64,000 nt of DNA, taken from Microbispora rosea subsp. aerata. Lineage in GTDB: Bacteria > Actinomycetota > Actinomycetes > Streptosporangiales > Streptosporangiaceae. Position numbers and translations under genes: made by a program. The stretch is taken from positions 1 through 64,000 of the forward strand of contig NZ_BMPY01000010.1 of NCBI RefSeq assembly GCF_014647835.1. The letters run 5' to 3'. The notes under the pieces are model-generated. The model was not told the origin of the DNA, made no database searches, and was given only the letters and a program-made list of their open reading frames with translations. Positions 42,868-52,170 of this stretch are shown one piece after another (position 1 is the stretch's first letter; each line of letters begins with the position of its first letter).

Positions 42868-44009
42868 AGTCGCCAGGGGCCGCCATGCCGCGGCGAAGCG
42901 CCGACAGCCGCGTCAACCTCGCGTCCAACGAACTGATCCATCCGGACGTGACGGCGCTGCACCGGCGAATGCTGGAAGGACTGAGCTGGGATGAGTTGCG
43001 TACCTATCCCGTGCTGGACAGGCCCGTCCAGGCGGTCGCGACCCTCTTCGGGTGCGATGAGACCGAAGTCAGCTTGGCACCTGGTTCCGACAGCGGGATC
43101 CGGTTGCTCCTGCGGGTGACGGCTAGCCGTTTCAAGGGACGGCTCCTGATCCAGGCTCCCAACTACACAGCGTGGTGGACCGCGCAGGAGGCACAAGGCT
43201 GGACCATACGGGAGGTCTTCTCACCCGACAGGACCGCTGAAGGCTCACTTGCCGCTCTCGACGCGGAGATCGTCACCGCCAAGCCGTCCCTGGTAGTCAT
43301 GTCCTGGCCCAACGGACCCGCCGGCTTCACACCCGATCTTTCCGCCGTACGCGCATTCGCCACCCGGTGCGCGATGCACGGGCACCTGCTGGTGATCGAC
43401 GCGTGCTACGCCGGGTTCACCGCCGACCCCCGCACTGTCGCCCAATTGGCCGGCGACGCATGCGTGGTGCTCCTCAGCTGGTCGAAGCTCTTCGGCCTCG
43501 CCGGCGGTCGAGTCGCGGCGCTGTTTTCGTCCCCACGCCTCATCGACGAAGTGCGCGCTCTGGAGGCGGAACGCCAACTGAGTGCCCCCACGCTGCACGC
43601 GGTGGCCCGAACCGGGCTGGTCTACCGGGAATTCGCGCGAATCTGGCGAGCCCTCGCCGCGGAACGGGAGAGGTGGAATGCGAGCCTGCTCGAACTCGGC
43701 TGGCGGACGCTCCCGTCGGGAGGGAACTTCATCCCGATGATCGCACCGGATCCGGACGTCGCCGACCGAGCGGAGGCCCTTGCCAGCGCTTCCGGCTACC
43801 GGATCCGCAACCTGAGCATGGTCAGGGGCTGCGGCCCGTTGCTGCGGGTCTCGGTGGCCTGCGGCCCCATCGCCGATCGGGCGCTTCACGCACTCCACCA
43901 GGCGCTCCGCGGGGCGATCGCATATCACGGCGGGCCAAACTCGCCGGGTCATCGACCGGCCGCCGGGGCCAGCCATAACGCCGGCCTTATCGACGGGCGC
44001 ACGAGTTGA
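42864..44009 (+). CDS. PLP-dependent aminotransferase (histidinol-phosphate aminotransferase-like)
   Basis: 381 aa fold-type I enzyme, with start overlapping the MFS stop (ATGA). Motifs: NLASNE near the start, APGSDSGIRLLL, the nucleotide-like loop APNYTAW, the Asp of LLVIDACYAGF and PLP Lys208 in LLSWSKLFGLAGGRVA. The C-terminal LLRVSVA carries the substrate-carboxylate Arg. It is the last gene of the plus-strand arm. It should install or remove an amino group on the 2-oxo acid formed by the SDR/dehydratase steps. Confidence 0.87.
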   Translation: MKSPGAAMPRRSADSRVNLASNELIHPDVTALHRRMLEGLSWDELRTYPVLDRPVQAVATLFGCDETEVSLAPGSDSGIRLLLRVTASRFKGRLLIQAPNYTAWWTAQEAQGWTIREVFSPDRTAEGSLAALDAEIVTAKPSLVVMSWPNGPAGFTPDLSAVRAFATRCAMHGHLLVIDACYAGFTADPRTVAQLAGDACVVLLSWSKLFGLAGGRVAALFSSPRLIDEVRALEAERQLSAPTLHAVARTGLVYREFARIWRALAAERERWNASLLELGWRTLPSGGNFIPMIAPDPDVADRAEALASASGYRIRNLSMVRGCGPLLRVSVACGPIADRALHALHQALRGAIAYHGGPNSPGHRPAAGASHNAGLIDGRTS

Positions 44010-44035
44010 GATGGCCCCCACCACCGTGTCACAGG

Positions 44036-45577
44036 TCAGGGACGCAGCGCGCGGCCGGGGGTGGCCCCGGTGAGCTCGCCGCCGCGCAGCACCGGCACGC
44101 CGCCGACGAGCACGTCGTCCACTCCCACGGCGAGCGAGCGGGGCTCCTCGTACGTCGCCGTGTCGGCCACCGTGGCCGGGTCGACGACCACCAGGTCCGC
44201 GACCTGGCCCCGCCGTACGAGACCGCGGTCGGGCAGCCGGAAACGGCGCGCCGGGTGCGAGGCCAGGTGCACGGCGGCCTGTTCCCAGGTGAGGTCGCCG
44301 AGTTCGCGTACGTGCCGGCCGAGGTAGCGGGCGAACGCGCCGAAGCCGCGCGGGTGCGGATGGCCGCCCATATAGATGCCGTCGGAGCCGCCGGTGTGGC
44401 CGGGGTCGCGCATGACCGCGCGCACCGACTCCTCCCCCGTCGGCCCCTCGTCCGGGCGGGCCTGCACGCAGCCCGCCTGGAGCCGGGTCTTCACCAGCAG
44501 CACCCGGCAGAACTCGGCGGGCGTGGCGCCGTACTCGGCCGCGGCGGCCGGCAGGGTCATCCCCTCGGCCCATTCGAACCCGGGGGCGTGCGAAAGCGTG
44601 ATGCGCGGCCACAGGTCGTCGCGTCCCGCCCACTCCTCCGCGAGGCGCTCCCGCTCGGTGGACAGCATCGCCACGGCGCGGTCGGGGTCGGCGGCGGGCA
44701 CCCACGGCGGCAGCGTCACCATCGCCAGGATCGTGCTGGCGCGCAGGTAGGGATAGGTGTCGAAGGTGAGATCCACATCCTGCCGCCGGGCGTCCTCGAC
44801 GAGCGGCAGCAGGATGGACGCCGGGCCGTGCAGGTGCGAGACGTGCACCACCGCCCCGGACCTCCGGGCGATCTCCACGACCTCCGCCATCCCCACCGGC
44901 GCGGACGCGCCGTAGCCGCGCATGTGGGTGACGTACGGCAGGTCGCCCAGCGGTGCGCACAACGCCGCCAGCTCGGCGGCGTCGGCGTACCGGCCGGGGG
45001 CGTATTCCAATCCCGACGACAGGCCGGCCGCGCCGTCCGCCAGGCCCGTCTCGACCCTGCGGAGCATGGCCCGCGTCTCGTCCTCGTCGGCGGCCCGCTC
45101 CGCCGGGCCCATCACGTCGAACCGGATCGTCCCGTGCGGCAGCAGGTAAACGGTGTTGAGCGCGGTCCTTCCGTCGTACGCGTCGAGCAGCTCGCCGACG
45201 CTCACCGGCCCGTCCACGTGCGGGTGCGCGCCGTTGATCGCCGCGAAGTAGCCGCTCGCGTACGCGAACGCCTCGGGGGACGTGGTCGGCGCGAACGACA
45301 GCCCGTCCTGGCCGAGCACGAACGTCGTCACCCCCTGCCGCAGCGCGGCGTGCTGCACGCGAGGGTCGAACACGGCCGCGTCGCCGTGCGCGTGGCAGTC
45401 CACCAGGCCCGGCAGCACATACCGGCCCGCCGCGTCGATCCGCACGGCCGCCTCCGCCGCGTCCAGGCGGCCCACCGCCTCGACCACACCCCCGCGCACG
45501 CCCACGTCGGCACGGAACGCGGGGGCTCCGGTGCCGTCCACCACCCGGCCACCGCTGATCAGCACATCGAAGGTCAC
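44036..45577 (-). CDS. N-acyl-D-amino-acid deacylase (D-aminoacylase)
   Basis: 513 aa from GTG 45577. Amidohydrolase features: GRYVLPGLVDCHAHGD with the HxH pair, QGVTTFVLGQDGLSFAP, YVTHMRGYG, VVHVSHLHG, and the late GGSDGIYMGGHPHPRGFGAF. This matches D-aminoacylases, which free D-amino acids from N-acyl derivatives. The C-terminal PGRALRP is part of the second beta domain. In related genomes such a gene sits beside the deaminase and RidA genes; here they are 14.4 kb away on the same strand, with the biosynthetic cluster in between. Confidence 0.9.
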   Translation of the reverse strand: MTFDVLISGGRVVDGTGAPAFRADVGVRGGVVEAVGRLDAAEAAVRIDAAGRYVLPGLVDCHAHGDAAVFDPRVQHAALRQGVTTFVLGQDGLSFAPTTSPEAFAYASGYFAAINGAHPHVDGPVSVGELLDAYDGRTALNTVYLLPHGTIRFDVMGPAERAADEDETRAMLRRVETGLADGAAGLSSGLEYAPGRYADAAELAALCAPLGDLPYVTHMRGYGASAPVGMAEVVEIARRSGAVVHVSHLHGPASILLPLVEDARRQDVDLTFDTYPYLRASTILAMVTLPPWVPAADPDRAVAMLSTERERLAEEWAGRDDLWPRITLSHAPGFEWAEGMTLPAAAAEYGATPAEFCRVLLVKTRLQAGCVQARPDEGPTGEESVRAVMRDPGHTGGSDGIYMGGHPHPRGFGAFARYLGRHVRELGDLTWEQAAVHLASHPARRFRLPDRGLVRRGQVADLVVVDPATVADTATYEEPRSLAVGVDDVLVGGVPVLRGGELTGATPGRALRP

Positions 45578-45590
45578 GACTCCGATTAGA

Positions 45591-48500
45591 TCAGTCGGGC
45601 GGGGCCGACACACGGTACAGACCGGGGCAGTCCGCGGTGGCCAGGACGGGATGCCGCGCCAGGATCTCGCGGGCGCGGGCCCGGGCGAGGTTCCAGCCGT
45701 TCCAGGGGTCCGGCTCGTCGAGGCCGTTGATCCTCACCACGTCACGCAGCACGCAGCTGCGGTCGGGCTCGGGCAGGCGGTCCAGGATCGGTACGGCCTC
45801 CGCCCCCAGCTCCCGCAGGTAGCCGTGGTCGAGCCGCTCCACACCGCGGACCGTGAGCTGGGTCTCGGCCACCCGCGCGTCGGGGTCCCACACCGCGAAC
45901 GCCAGCAGCGACACCCCGGTGAGCAGCACGAACGCGCGGAAGAACCAGGATGTGCCGCCGCCCGCCAGGCGCGCCGCCCCCGCCGCCGGCACCAGCACGA
46001 ACACCGTGCCGAGCCACCAGATCGTCGCCTCCACCGAGGCCCGCAGCCGCGACAGGCCGTACGCGTCGGTGTAGAGGCCGAGACGATGCAGCGCCGAGGC
46101 GAGGATGACCAGCGTGAACGCGCACAGCAGGCCGAGCAGCACGGCGAGCAGCCAGCGGTCGGCCCGGCCCTGGCCACGCAGCAGCGCGACCGCGGCCGCC
46201 ACGATGGCGAGCACGAAGACGCTGACCGTGACCAGCTCGAAGAAACCCGACCGCGCGTACTGGGCGTAGGTGAGCCCCGCCGTCGACAACACCCTGCGGC
46301 TTCCGCCGAACAACACCGTGATCTGCACGGTGACGAACGACGCGAACAACAGGTTCAGCCCGACCAGCGGAACCACCCACATCTGGCGGCCGACAGATAT
46401 CCGCACATCGGGCGCGGAGGGCTCGACGACCGGGCGCAGGCCCACCAGCACCGCCGCCCCCACCAAGACCGCGAACACGCAGAACAAGAAGATCCGGAAC
46501 GGCAGGCTCTGCGCCCATTCGGGCGTACGCAGCAGGTCGTCCACGAACGCGGAGAACACCGCGTCCGCGGCGGAGAACAGCAGGCCGAAGAACCCGAGCA
46601 GGACGGCGGTGACGGCGACGCTGATCAGCGTGGGCAGCATCCGGCGGTGCCGCGCCAGACCGCGGAGCGGACCGGCGAGGAACCACGGCACCGGCAGCAC
46701 CGCGATCACGACCGACACTCCTCCTCTGAGCACGGCGAGCCAGCCCCGCCCACCGCCGGACAGCGCCAGCGACCCCACGGCGAACGCGGCCAGCAGCACC
46801 GGCGCGACCAGCCAGTCGGCGTCGCGGAACAGCGCCACGGAGACCAGCGCGTACGCCAGGAGCCCGAAAACCACGGTCCACGGGGTGATCCGCCCGCGCC
46901 GGAGCGGAAGCACCGCCGGGAACGCCGCCGCCCCCATCGCGACGGCCGTCAGCACGAGGCCCAGCCCGGGGGCCGCGTACGGGAGGGCGACGGCGGCGAC
47001 CAGACCTGCCGCCGCGGCGGCCGGCAGCAGCCACCGGGGCGCGTCCGGCAGCTCCGGCCGTGGGAACAGCGGCGGCGGCACATACGCGGGCGGGGGTGAG
47101 TATCGCCCCGCCCCGAACGCCCCGGATGCGGTCGCCCCGGATGACGTCCCCTTGAGTGCGGTCCCCTTTGATGCGGTCGCACCGGACACGGATGCCTCGG
47201 ATGTGGTCGCGCCGGACACGGACGGGACATGCGCGTGCACCGGCGAGGCCGACACAAACGACGCCGACGAGACCGACAGTGACGACGCCGACGACGCGAC
47301 TGCGGACGACGCAGATGACGCGGACGCGGACGTGACCGAGGCCGACACTGGCGACGCGAATGCGGACGACGCGGACGCGGGCGACATGGGCAGCGGCGCG
47401 GCGGCGGACGGCACGGGCACGGACTCGGCGTTCTGCCCGGGCCGTGGGAGCACATTCACATGTGCGGCGGCCCGCTGGGCCGAGGACGAGCCGACCGCTG
47501 CTCCCGCGACCGCCCCTCCCGCCGTGAACAGCAGCATCGCGACGACGCCGAAGAACTCCCCGCCGAAGAGGCCGATGAAGAACCCGATGAACAGCCCGGC
47601 GAAGAACCCGGCGAACATGCCCACGCCCGCGCCCAGGGCCGCTCTCGCCGAGTGGGAGACACGGTTGTAGACATGCGGGTGCGATGCCCGCACCTGTTCC
47701 TGCGGACGCGCACTGTCGGCTTCTTGCGGGCGCTCGCTGCCGGCTTCTTGCGGACGCTCGCTGCCGGCTTCCTGCGGGCGCTCGCTGCCGACTTCCTGCG
47801 GGCGCTCGCTGCCGGCTTCTTGCGGACGCTCGCTGCCGACTTCCTGCGGGCGCTCGCTGTCGGCCGTGACAGCCCCGTGCGCCAGGTCCGTCCCGACGTG
47901 CCCCGGCTGCCGGGAACGCTCGCCAAGTTCACCGTCGCGGTCCTCGCCGTCCCCGATGCCGTCATGCGAAGAGAAGCGCGCCTCGCCCCCTGCTTGCCCG
48001 GCTCCAGGACGACCTGCCGCAAGATGCCCAGCCCCCGGAACAGCGCCGCCGTAATGCCCCGCATCCGAGTGCTCAGCCTCCAGACGGCCGACCTCGGGGC
48101 GACCAGACCCGGAGAGAGCGCCACCGTAGTGCCCGGCCCCTGAGCGACCGACCTCATGGTGACCAGTCCCCAGGTCCCCGACCTCGCGATCACCGGCCAC
48201 ACGGTGCCCATCCTCCAGGTGACCAGCCTGGGGGCGATCGGACCCTGGGACAGCGGCGTGATAGCGCCCGGCCTCCAGGTGACCGGTCACGCGATGCCCC
48301 GCCTCCGAATGCCCAGCTCCGGAGTGCCCAGCCGCCACGCGGCCTACCTCGGGGTGGGCGGCTTCGAGGGAATCCGTCCGGGGGAGCGTGGCGTCGTGGT
48401 GGCCGGCCTTGGTGCTCTCGACTGCGCGGATCATGCCGACGACATGGAGAGGCTGTGGGCTCTCCGTCTGTCCGGCCTCGGGGCGCTCGTCCTGCTCGGA

Positions 48501-50093
48501 CCGCGCCTCCCCGTCGCCAACGCTCTGCGCGGGCCGCTCCGCGCCCCCGTGTGGCTGAGCGACCACCCGTACGCCGTCGGATCCGGTGGCCGAGGTGGCG
48601 GTGTCGCCGGGCGAGCCGCTACCGGCAGTCCCCGCCGAGCTAGTCCCGGCCGTTCCGAGCGCGGCGCTCATGGCGGCTTGCGACGCACCATTCCCCACCG
48701 CATCGAACGCACCGCCCTCGGCGGCCTGCGACGAACCGTTTCCCACCGCATCGGACACACCGCTCCTGTCGGCCTGTGGCGTGCCGCTCCCGATGCTCTC
48801 GGGTGGGTTAGTGCCGGCAGCCGCCGTCGAACCACTCTCCGCGACTGCGAGCAGGCCGCTCCTGGTGCTCTCGCCAGCAGCCGCCATCAAACCGCTCTCC
48901 GCGGCTGCGGGCAGGCCACTCCCGGCCGTCCGAGATGAACCGTCGCCCGCGCCGTCCTCGCGGTGTCCGTCGGCGTGATGGCTTCCGCCCGCCTCGATTT
49001 CCATGCTCTCCCTGCGCTCGCCGGCGTGGACGGGACCGTCCTTGCTCTCCCCCGCGACCGGCTCCCCGTGGCGGGGCAGCGTGACGACCATCCGGCACCC
49101 CGGGGCCGTCCCGCGATGTCCTCGCTCGGGCCATTGCGCGGCCGGCGGGTCCGCCACCGCGATCGACCCGCCGTGCAACTCGACGATCTCCTTGGCGATG
49201 GCGAGCCCGAGCCCGGCGCCGCCCGCGTCGGCGGCCCGTCCGGCGTCGAGGCGCGAGAAGCGCTCGAAGACCCGTGCCCGCTCCGCCTGCGGGATGCCGG
49301 GGCCTTCGTCGGTGACGCTGATCTCCAGGTGCGGCCCGACGGCCCGCGCGTGCACCCGGACCGTGCCACCCGGCGGGCTGTGCCGTACGGCGTTGTCGAG
49401 CAGGTTGGCCAGCACCTGGGCGAGCAGGGCCGGGTCGGCGTACAGCACCGTTTCCGGCGCCACGGTGCTCACCACGGTCACGTCGTCACGCGCGAGGGCC
49501 GCCTCCGACGCGGCCTGGCGGCACAGCGACGCCAGGTCGAGCTCCTCCGGCTCGATCAGCCGCGCCCCCGAGTCGAGCCGCGACAGGTCGAGGAGCTGGG
49601 TCACCAGGCGGCCGAGCCGCTGGGTCTGGGCGAGGGCCGTGCCCAGCGTGTCGAGGTCGGGCGGCGTGACGCCGTCCACCACGTTCTCCAGCACGGCCTG
49701 CAGGCCGGTGATCGGCGTACGCAGCTCGTGACTGACGTTGGCCACCAGCTCGCGGCGCTGCCGGTCGACCTCGGCGAGGTCGGCGGCCATGGCGTTGAAG
49801 GCCCGCGCCAGCTCCCCCACCTCGTCTCGCGACGTGGCGGTCACCCGCAGGCCGTACCGGCCCTTGGCGATCGTCTGCGCGGCGGCGGCCATCTCGCGCA
49901 GCGGCCGGGTCATGCCGCGGGCGAGGAGCTGCACCATGATCAGCGCGAGCACGACGGCGATCGCGATCCTGAGATCCCGGGACAGTCCCGAGTTGATGCC
50001 GACCTCGTTCACGCCGAACGCCGCGACCACGGCGAGCACGATCACGATGCCGAGCTTGACCTTGATCCGGCCGAGGAAATCGAGCGGCCTCAA
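45591..50093 (-). CDS. giant fused sensor histidine kinase with repeat linker and DUF4153-like membrane domain
   Basis: 1500 aa in one uninterrupted frame from TTG 50093 (AAGGAG nine bases upstream). Residues 1-343 are a complete kinase: two helices, HAMP, H-box NVSHELRTPITGL (His122), N-box LANLLDNAVRHS, G-boxes DEGPGI and GGAGLGLAIAK. Residues about 344-830 are low complexity, with GHxEAGH-like repeats and seven SERPQE(V/A)G units. A Gly-zipper hydrophobic hairpin (FAGFFAGLFIGFFIGLFGGE), a Ser/Ala tract, and then a domain with about 11 helices follow, resembling DUF4153/DUF4173 proteins (GFFGLLFSAADAVFSAFVDD), often found as separate genes beside such kinases. It lies after an OmpR-type regulator. 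The fusion itself is the oddity; a sequencing frameshift hiding a stop is a possible alternative. Confidence 0.78.
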   Translation of the reverse strand: MRPLDFLGRIKVKLGIVIVLAVVAAFGVNEVGINSGLSRDLRIAIAVVLALIMVQLLARGMTRPLREMAAAAQTIAKGRYGLRVTATSRDEVGELARAFNAMAADLAEVDRQRRELVANVSHELRTPITGLQAVLENVVDGVTPPDLDTLGTALAQTQRLGRLVTQLLDLSRLDSGARLIEPEELDLASLCRQAASEAALARDDVTVVSTVAPETVLYADPALLAQVLANLLDNAVRHSPPGGTVRVHARAVGPHLEISVTDEGPGIPQAERARVFERFSRLDAGRAADAGGAGLGLAIAKEIVELHGGSIAVADPPAAQWPERGHRGTAPGCRMVVTLPRHGEPVAGESKDGPVHAGERRESMEIEAGGSHHADGHREDGAGDGSSRTAGSGLPAAAESGLMAAAGESTRSGLLAVAESGSTAAAGTNPPESIGSGTPQADRSGVSDAVGNGSSQAAEGGAFDAVGNGASQAAMSAALGTAGTSSAGTAGSGSPGDTATSATGSDGVRVVAQPHGGAERPAQSVGDGEARSEQDERPEAGQTESPQPLHVVGMIRAVESTKAGHHDATLPRTDSLEAAHPEVGRVAAGHSGAGHSEAGHRVTGHLEAGRYHAAVPGSDRPQAGHLEDGHRVAGDREVGDLGTGHHEVGRSGAGHYGGALSGSGRPEVGRLEAEHSDAGHYGGAVPGAGHLAAGRPGAGQAGGEARFSSHDGIGDGEDRDGELGERSRQPGHVGTDLAHGAVTADSERPQEVGSERPQEAGSERPQEVGSERPQEAGSERPQEAGSERPQEADSARPQEQVRASHPHVYNRVSHSARAALGAGVGMFAGFFAGLFIGFFIGLFGGEFFGVVAMLLFTAGGAVAGAAVGSSSAQRAAAHVNVLPRPGQNAESVPVPSAAAPLPMSPASASSAFASPVSASVTSASASSASSAVASSASSLSVSSASFVSASPVHAHVPSVSGATTSEASVSGATASKGTALKGTSSGATASGAFGAGRYSPPPAYVPPPLFPRPELPDAPRWLLPAAAAAGLVAAVALPYAAPGLGLVLTAVAMGAAAFPAVLPLRRGRITPWTVVFGLLAYALVSVALFRDADWLVAPVLLAAFAVGSLALSGGGRGWLAVLRGGVSVVIAVLPVPWFLAGPLRGLARHRRMLPTLISVAVTAVLLGFFGLLFSAADAVFSAFVDDLLRTPEWAQSLPFRIFLFCVFAVLVGAAVLVGLRPVVEPSAPDVRISVGRQMWVVPLVGLNLLFASFVTVQITVLFGGSRRVLSTAGLTYAQYARSGFFELVTVSVFVLAIVAAAVALLRGQGRADRWLLAVLLGLLCAFTLVILASALHRLGLYTDAYGLSRLRASVEATIWWLGTVFVLVPAAGAARLAGGGTSWFFRAFVLLTGVSLLAFAVWDPDARVAETQLTVRGVERLDHGYLRELGAEAVPILDRLPEPDRSCVLRDVVRINGLDEPDPWNGWNLARARAREILARHPVLATADCPGLYRVSAPPD
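47693..47868 (-). repeat. 24-base coding tandem repeat in the fused kinase gene
   Basis: About seven 24-base units encode SERPQEVG/SERPQEAG with little divergence. Because the unit is a multiple of three, copy number can change without breaking the frame. Confidence 0.85.
48060..48780 (-). repeat. degenerate repeats coding the kinase linker
   Basis: Two blocks: about 48060-48370 encodes many GHxEAGH / RPEAGHLE variants, and about 48640-48760 encodes VGNGSSQAAEGGAFDAVGNG-type units. Both are in the linker between kinase and membrane domain of the fused protein. Confidence 0.6.
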
Positions 50094-50151
50094 TGCCTTG
50101 TGCTCCTTGCTGAAGCCCGTGCCACGAGCGTTCTCCCTGCTGATGCGTGTG

Positions 50152-50841
50152 TCACGAGCGGACGAGGGCGTATCCCACGCCGTGGACGGTGCGGACGACC
50201 TCCGGTCCGAGCTTGCGGCGCAGCGCCCGGACGTGGCTGTCCACGGTGCGGGTCGCGGCCGCCTCGGAGAAGCCCCAGATGTCCGCCAGCAGGCGTTCAC
50301 GCTCGAAGACGTGGCCGGGTCGCTCGGCGAGACGCCGCAGCAGGTCGAACTCGGTCCGGGTGAGCTGAGCCTCGGCCCCGCGGACGAACACCCGCCGCTC
50401 CGCCGTGTTGATCTCGATGTCGCCCACCCGGATCACCGTGTCCTCATGGGCCAGCAGGCTCGCCCGCTCCACCCGCCGCAGCAGCGCGTGGATCCGCGCG
50501 ACCAGCTCCCGCATGCTGAACGGCTTGGTGATGTAGTCGTCGGCCCCCACGCCCAGGCCGACCAGCACGTCGGTCTCCTCGCCGAGCGCGGTGAGCATGA
50601 GCACGGGCACCGGGCGGGCGGCCTGCATCCTGCGGCACACCTCGAGCCCGTCCAGGCCCGGCAGCAGCCGGTCGAGGACGACGACGTCGGGCTCCGCCTT
50701 CGCGTACGCCGCCAGCGCGGCTTCGCCGTCACCCGCGACGCGTACGTCGAAACCCTCGGCCACGAGCCGGAGCCGTACGGCGTTGGCGATGGTGACGTCG
50801 TCTTCGACCACGAGGACACGGCGCTGCTGAGGGGTAGCCAT
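50152..50841 (-). CDS. OmpR-family response regulator
   Basis: 229 aa from ATG 50841. Receiver residues: acidic pair in VLVVEDD, phospho-Asp in VVVLDRLLPGLDG, then MLTALGE and YITKPFS. The C-terminal winged helix reads LTRTEFDLLRRLAERPGHVF and TVDSHVRALRRKLG. It is the partner of the fused kinase that starts 58 bases downstream on the same strand. Target genes unknown. Confidence 0.93.
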   Translation of the reverse strand: MATPQQRRVLVVEDDVTIANAVRLRLVAEGFDVRVAGDGEAALAAYAKAEPDVVVLDRLLPGLDGLEVCRRMQAARPVPVLMLTALGEETDVLVGLGVGADDYITKPFSMRELVARIHALLRRVERASLLAHEDTVIRVGDIEINTAERRVFVRGAEAQLTRTEFDLLRRLAERPGHVFERERLLADIWGFSEAAATRTVDSHVRALRRKLGPEVVRTVHGVGYALVRS

Positions 50842-51576
50842 GCACGGAAGCGTAAATCCCCCCTGTGCAGAGGTGCCGTGCGGAAATGTGCAGATCCCGT
50901 GCACGGTGGACCGCCGGCCAGCCGCGTGAACGCGGCGATGCGGCCTCCACCGACGGCGCGTCAGCTCTCGCGGGCCGACCCCCCGCGTGAGCACGGCGAT
51001 GCGGATCGCACACCGTGCCCCTCACCCACGGCGGGACACCGCCCTTCACCCGCGGATGGACGCAGTGCCCGCGCCAGACGGGCGTGGGCGCTCCCCCGGC
51101 TCTCTCCTCCCGGGTCCGCTGACCCGGTATTCGGAGAGGCACGGCCGCACAGCTCTTCACGCGATGCCCACGCCAGACGAGCGTGACGCTCCCCCGGCCC
51201 TCCCCTGCCGGATCCGCTGACCCGGCCCTTCGGAACGGCGCTCCCTCCGCCCCCGCCCAGGTTCGCTGACCCGGCGTTTTTGGGGAGGCGACGCCGTACG
51301 GCTCTCTCCCCGAAGCCCGTGAGGCATCGGGACACACGCGGGTTGGCGTGACGCCTCACGCCGGGCCCGGCGGGTCGCGCGGCCGCAGACCATCCCGCCA
51401 CAGGCGGCCCTCCGCGCGGTAGGACCGTACGGGACGCACGGCCGCAGACCGAGCCGCCATAGGCGGTCCCCTCTACGCGACAGGACCGTTTCGCCGCTTT
51501 CGTGAGCCGAATCCGCAGGTCAGGGTTTCGCCCTCTGGTTCCGGGTAGCCCGGATATGACCAGGAAGGAGGCGCTA
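50842..51576. other. repeat-rich intergenic region
   Basis: 735 bases without a convincing gene. CGCTGACCCGG recurs near 51117, 51217 and 51266, each after GGCTCTC/GGCCCTC-type tracts and followed by (T/C)TTCGGAGAGGC-like or GGGGAGGCGACG sequence, which gives an irregular spacing of about 50-95 bases. CACGGCCGCA(G)AC recurs near 51145, 51390 and 51440. The right end has a ribosome site for the hemerythrin gene. Confidence 0.5.
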
Positions 51577-52170
51577 ATGGACCGCCAATCAAGGCCGGAG
51601 ACCATGCAGGAGAACGATGTGATCGATCTCCTGACGCAGCAGCACACCCTCATCCGGGAGCTGTTCGACGAGATCGACAGGTGCCAGGGTGAGGAGCGCA
51701 AGGAGGCCTTCAGCCGCCTCGTCCGCCTGCTCGCCGTTCACGAGACGGCGGAGGAGGAGATCGTGCATCCCTACGCGCGGCGCAAGCTGGTCGGCGGCGA
51801 CACGATCGTGGACGAACGCCTGCAGGAGGAAGAAGAGGCGAAGGAGATGCTCAGCCGCCTCGACGACATGGACGTGTCGACGGCGGAGTTCACCCAGGAG
51901 TTGGAGAGGCTGCGGGCCGCCGTGTTCGCGCACGCCGCCGCCGAGGAACGCTACGAGTTCTCCGAGCTCAAGGCGAACACATCCGAGGGTGAGCGCAAGG
52001 CGATGGCCGTGGGTGTGAAGGCCGCCGAGGCGATGGCGCCCACGCACCCGCATCCCGGGATCGAGTCGGCGACGGAGAACATCCTGCTGGGGACACCGAT
52101 CGCGATCATGGATCGTGCCCGCGACATCATCCGGAAGGCGATGGGCAAGTCGGAGTCCGGCGAAGGCTGA
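51577..52170 (+). CDS. hemerythrin HHE-domain protein
   Basis: 197 aa from ATG 51577 (AAGGAGG six bases upstream), preferred to an in-frame ATG at 51502. The iron-ligand pattern of the HHE family is visible: TQQHTLIRELFDEI, AVHETAEEEIVHPYARR, EEEEAKEML and FAHAAAEERYEF. The C-terminal half is helical and ends IIRKAMGKS. Such proteins bind a di-iron centre and respond to oxygen or nitric oxide. Standing alone between repeat tracts, its partner processes are unknown. Confidence 0.87.
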   Translation: MDRQSRPETMQENDVIDLLTQQHTLIRELFDEIDRCQGEERKEAFSRLVRLLAVHETAEEEIVHPYARRKLVGGDTIVDERLQEEEEAKEMLSRLDDMDVSTAEFTQELERLRAAVFAHAAAEERYEFSELKANTSEGERKAMAVGVKAAEAMAPTHPHPGIESATENILLGTPIAIMDRARDIIRKAMGKSESGEG

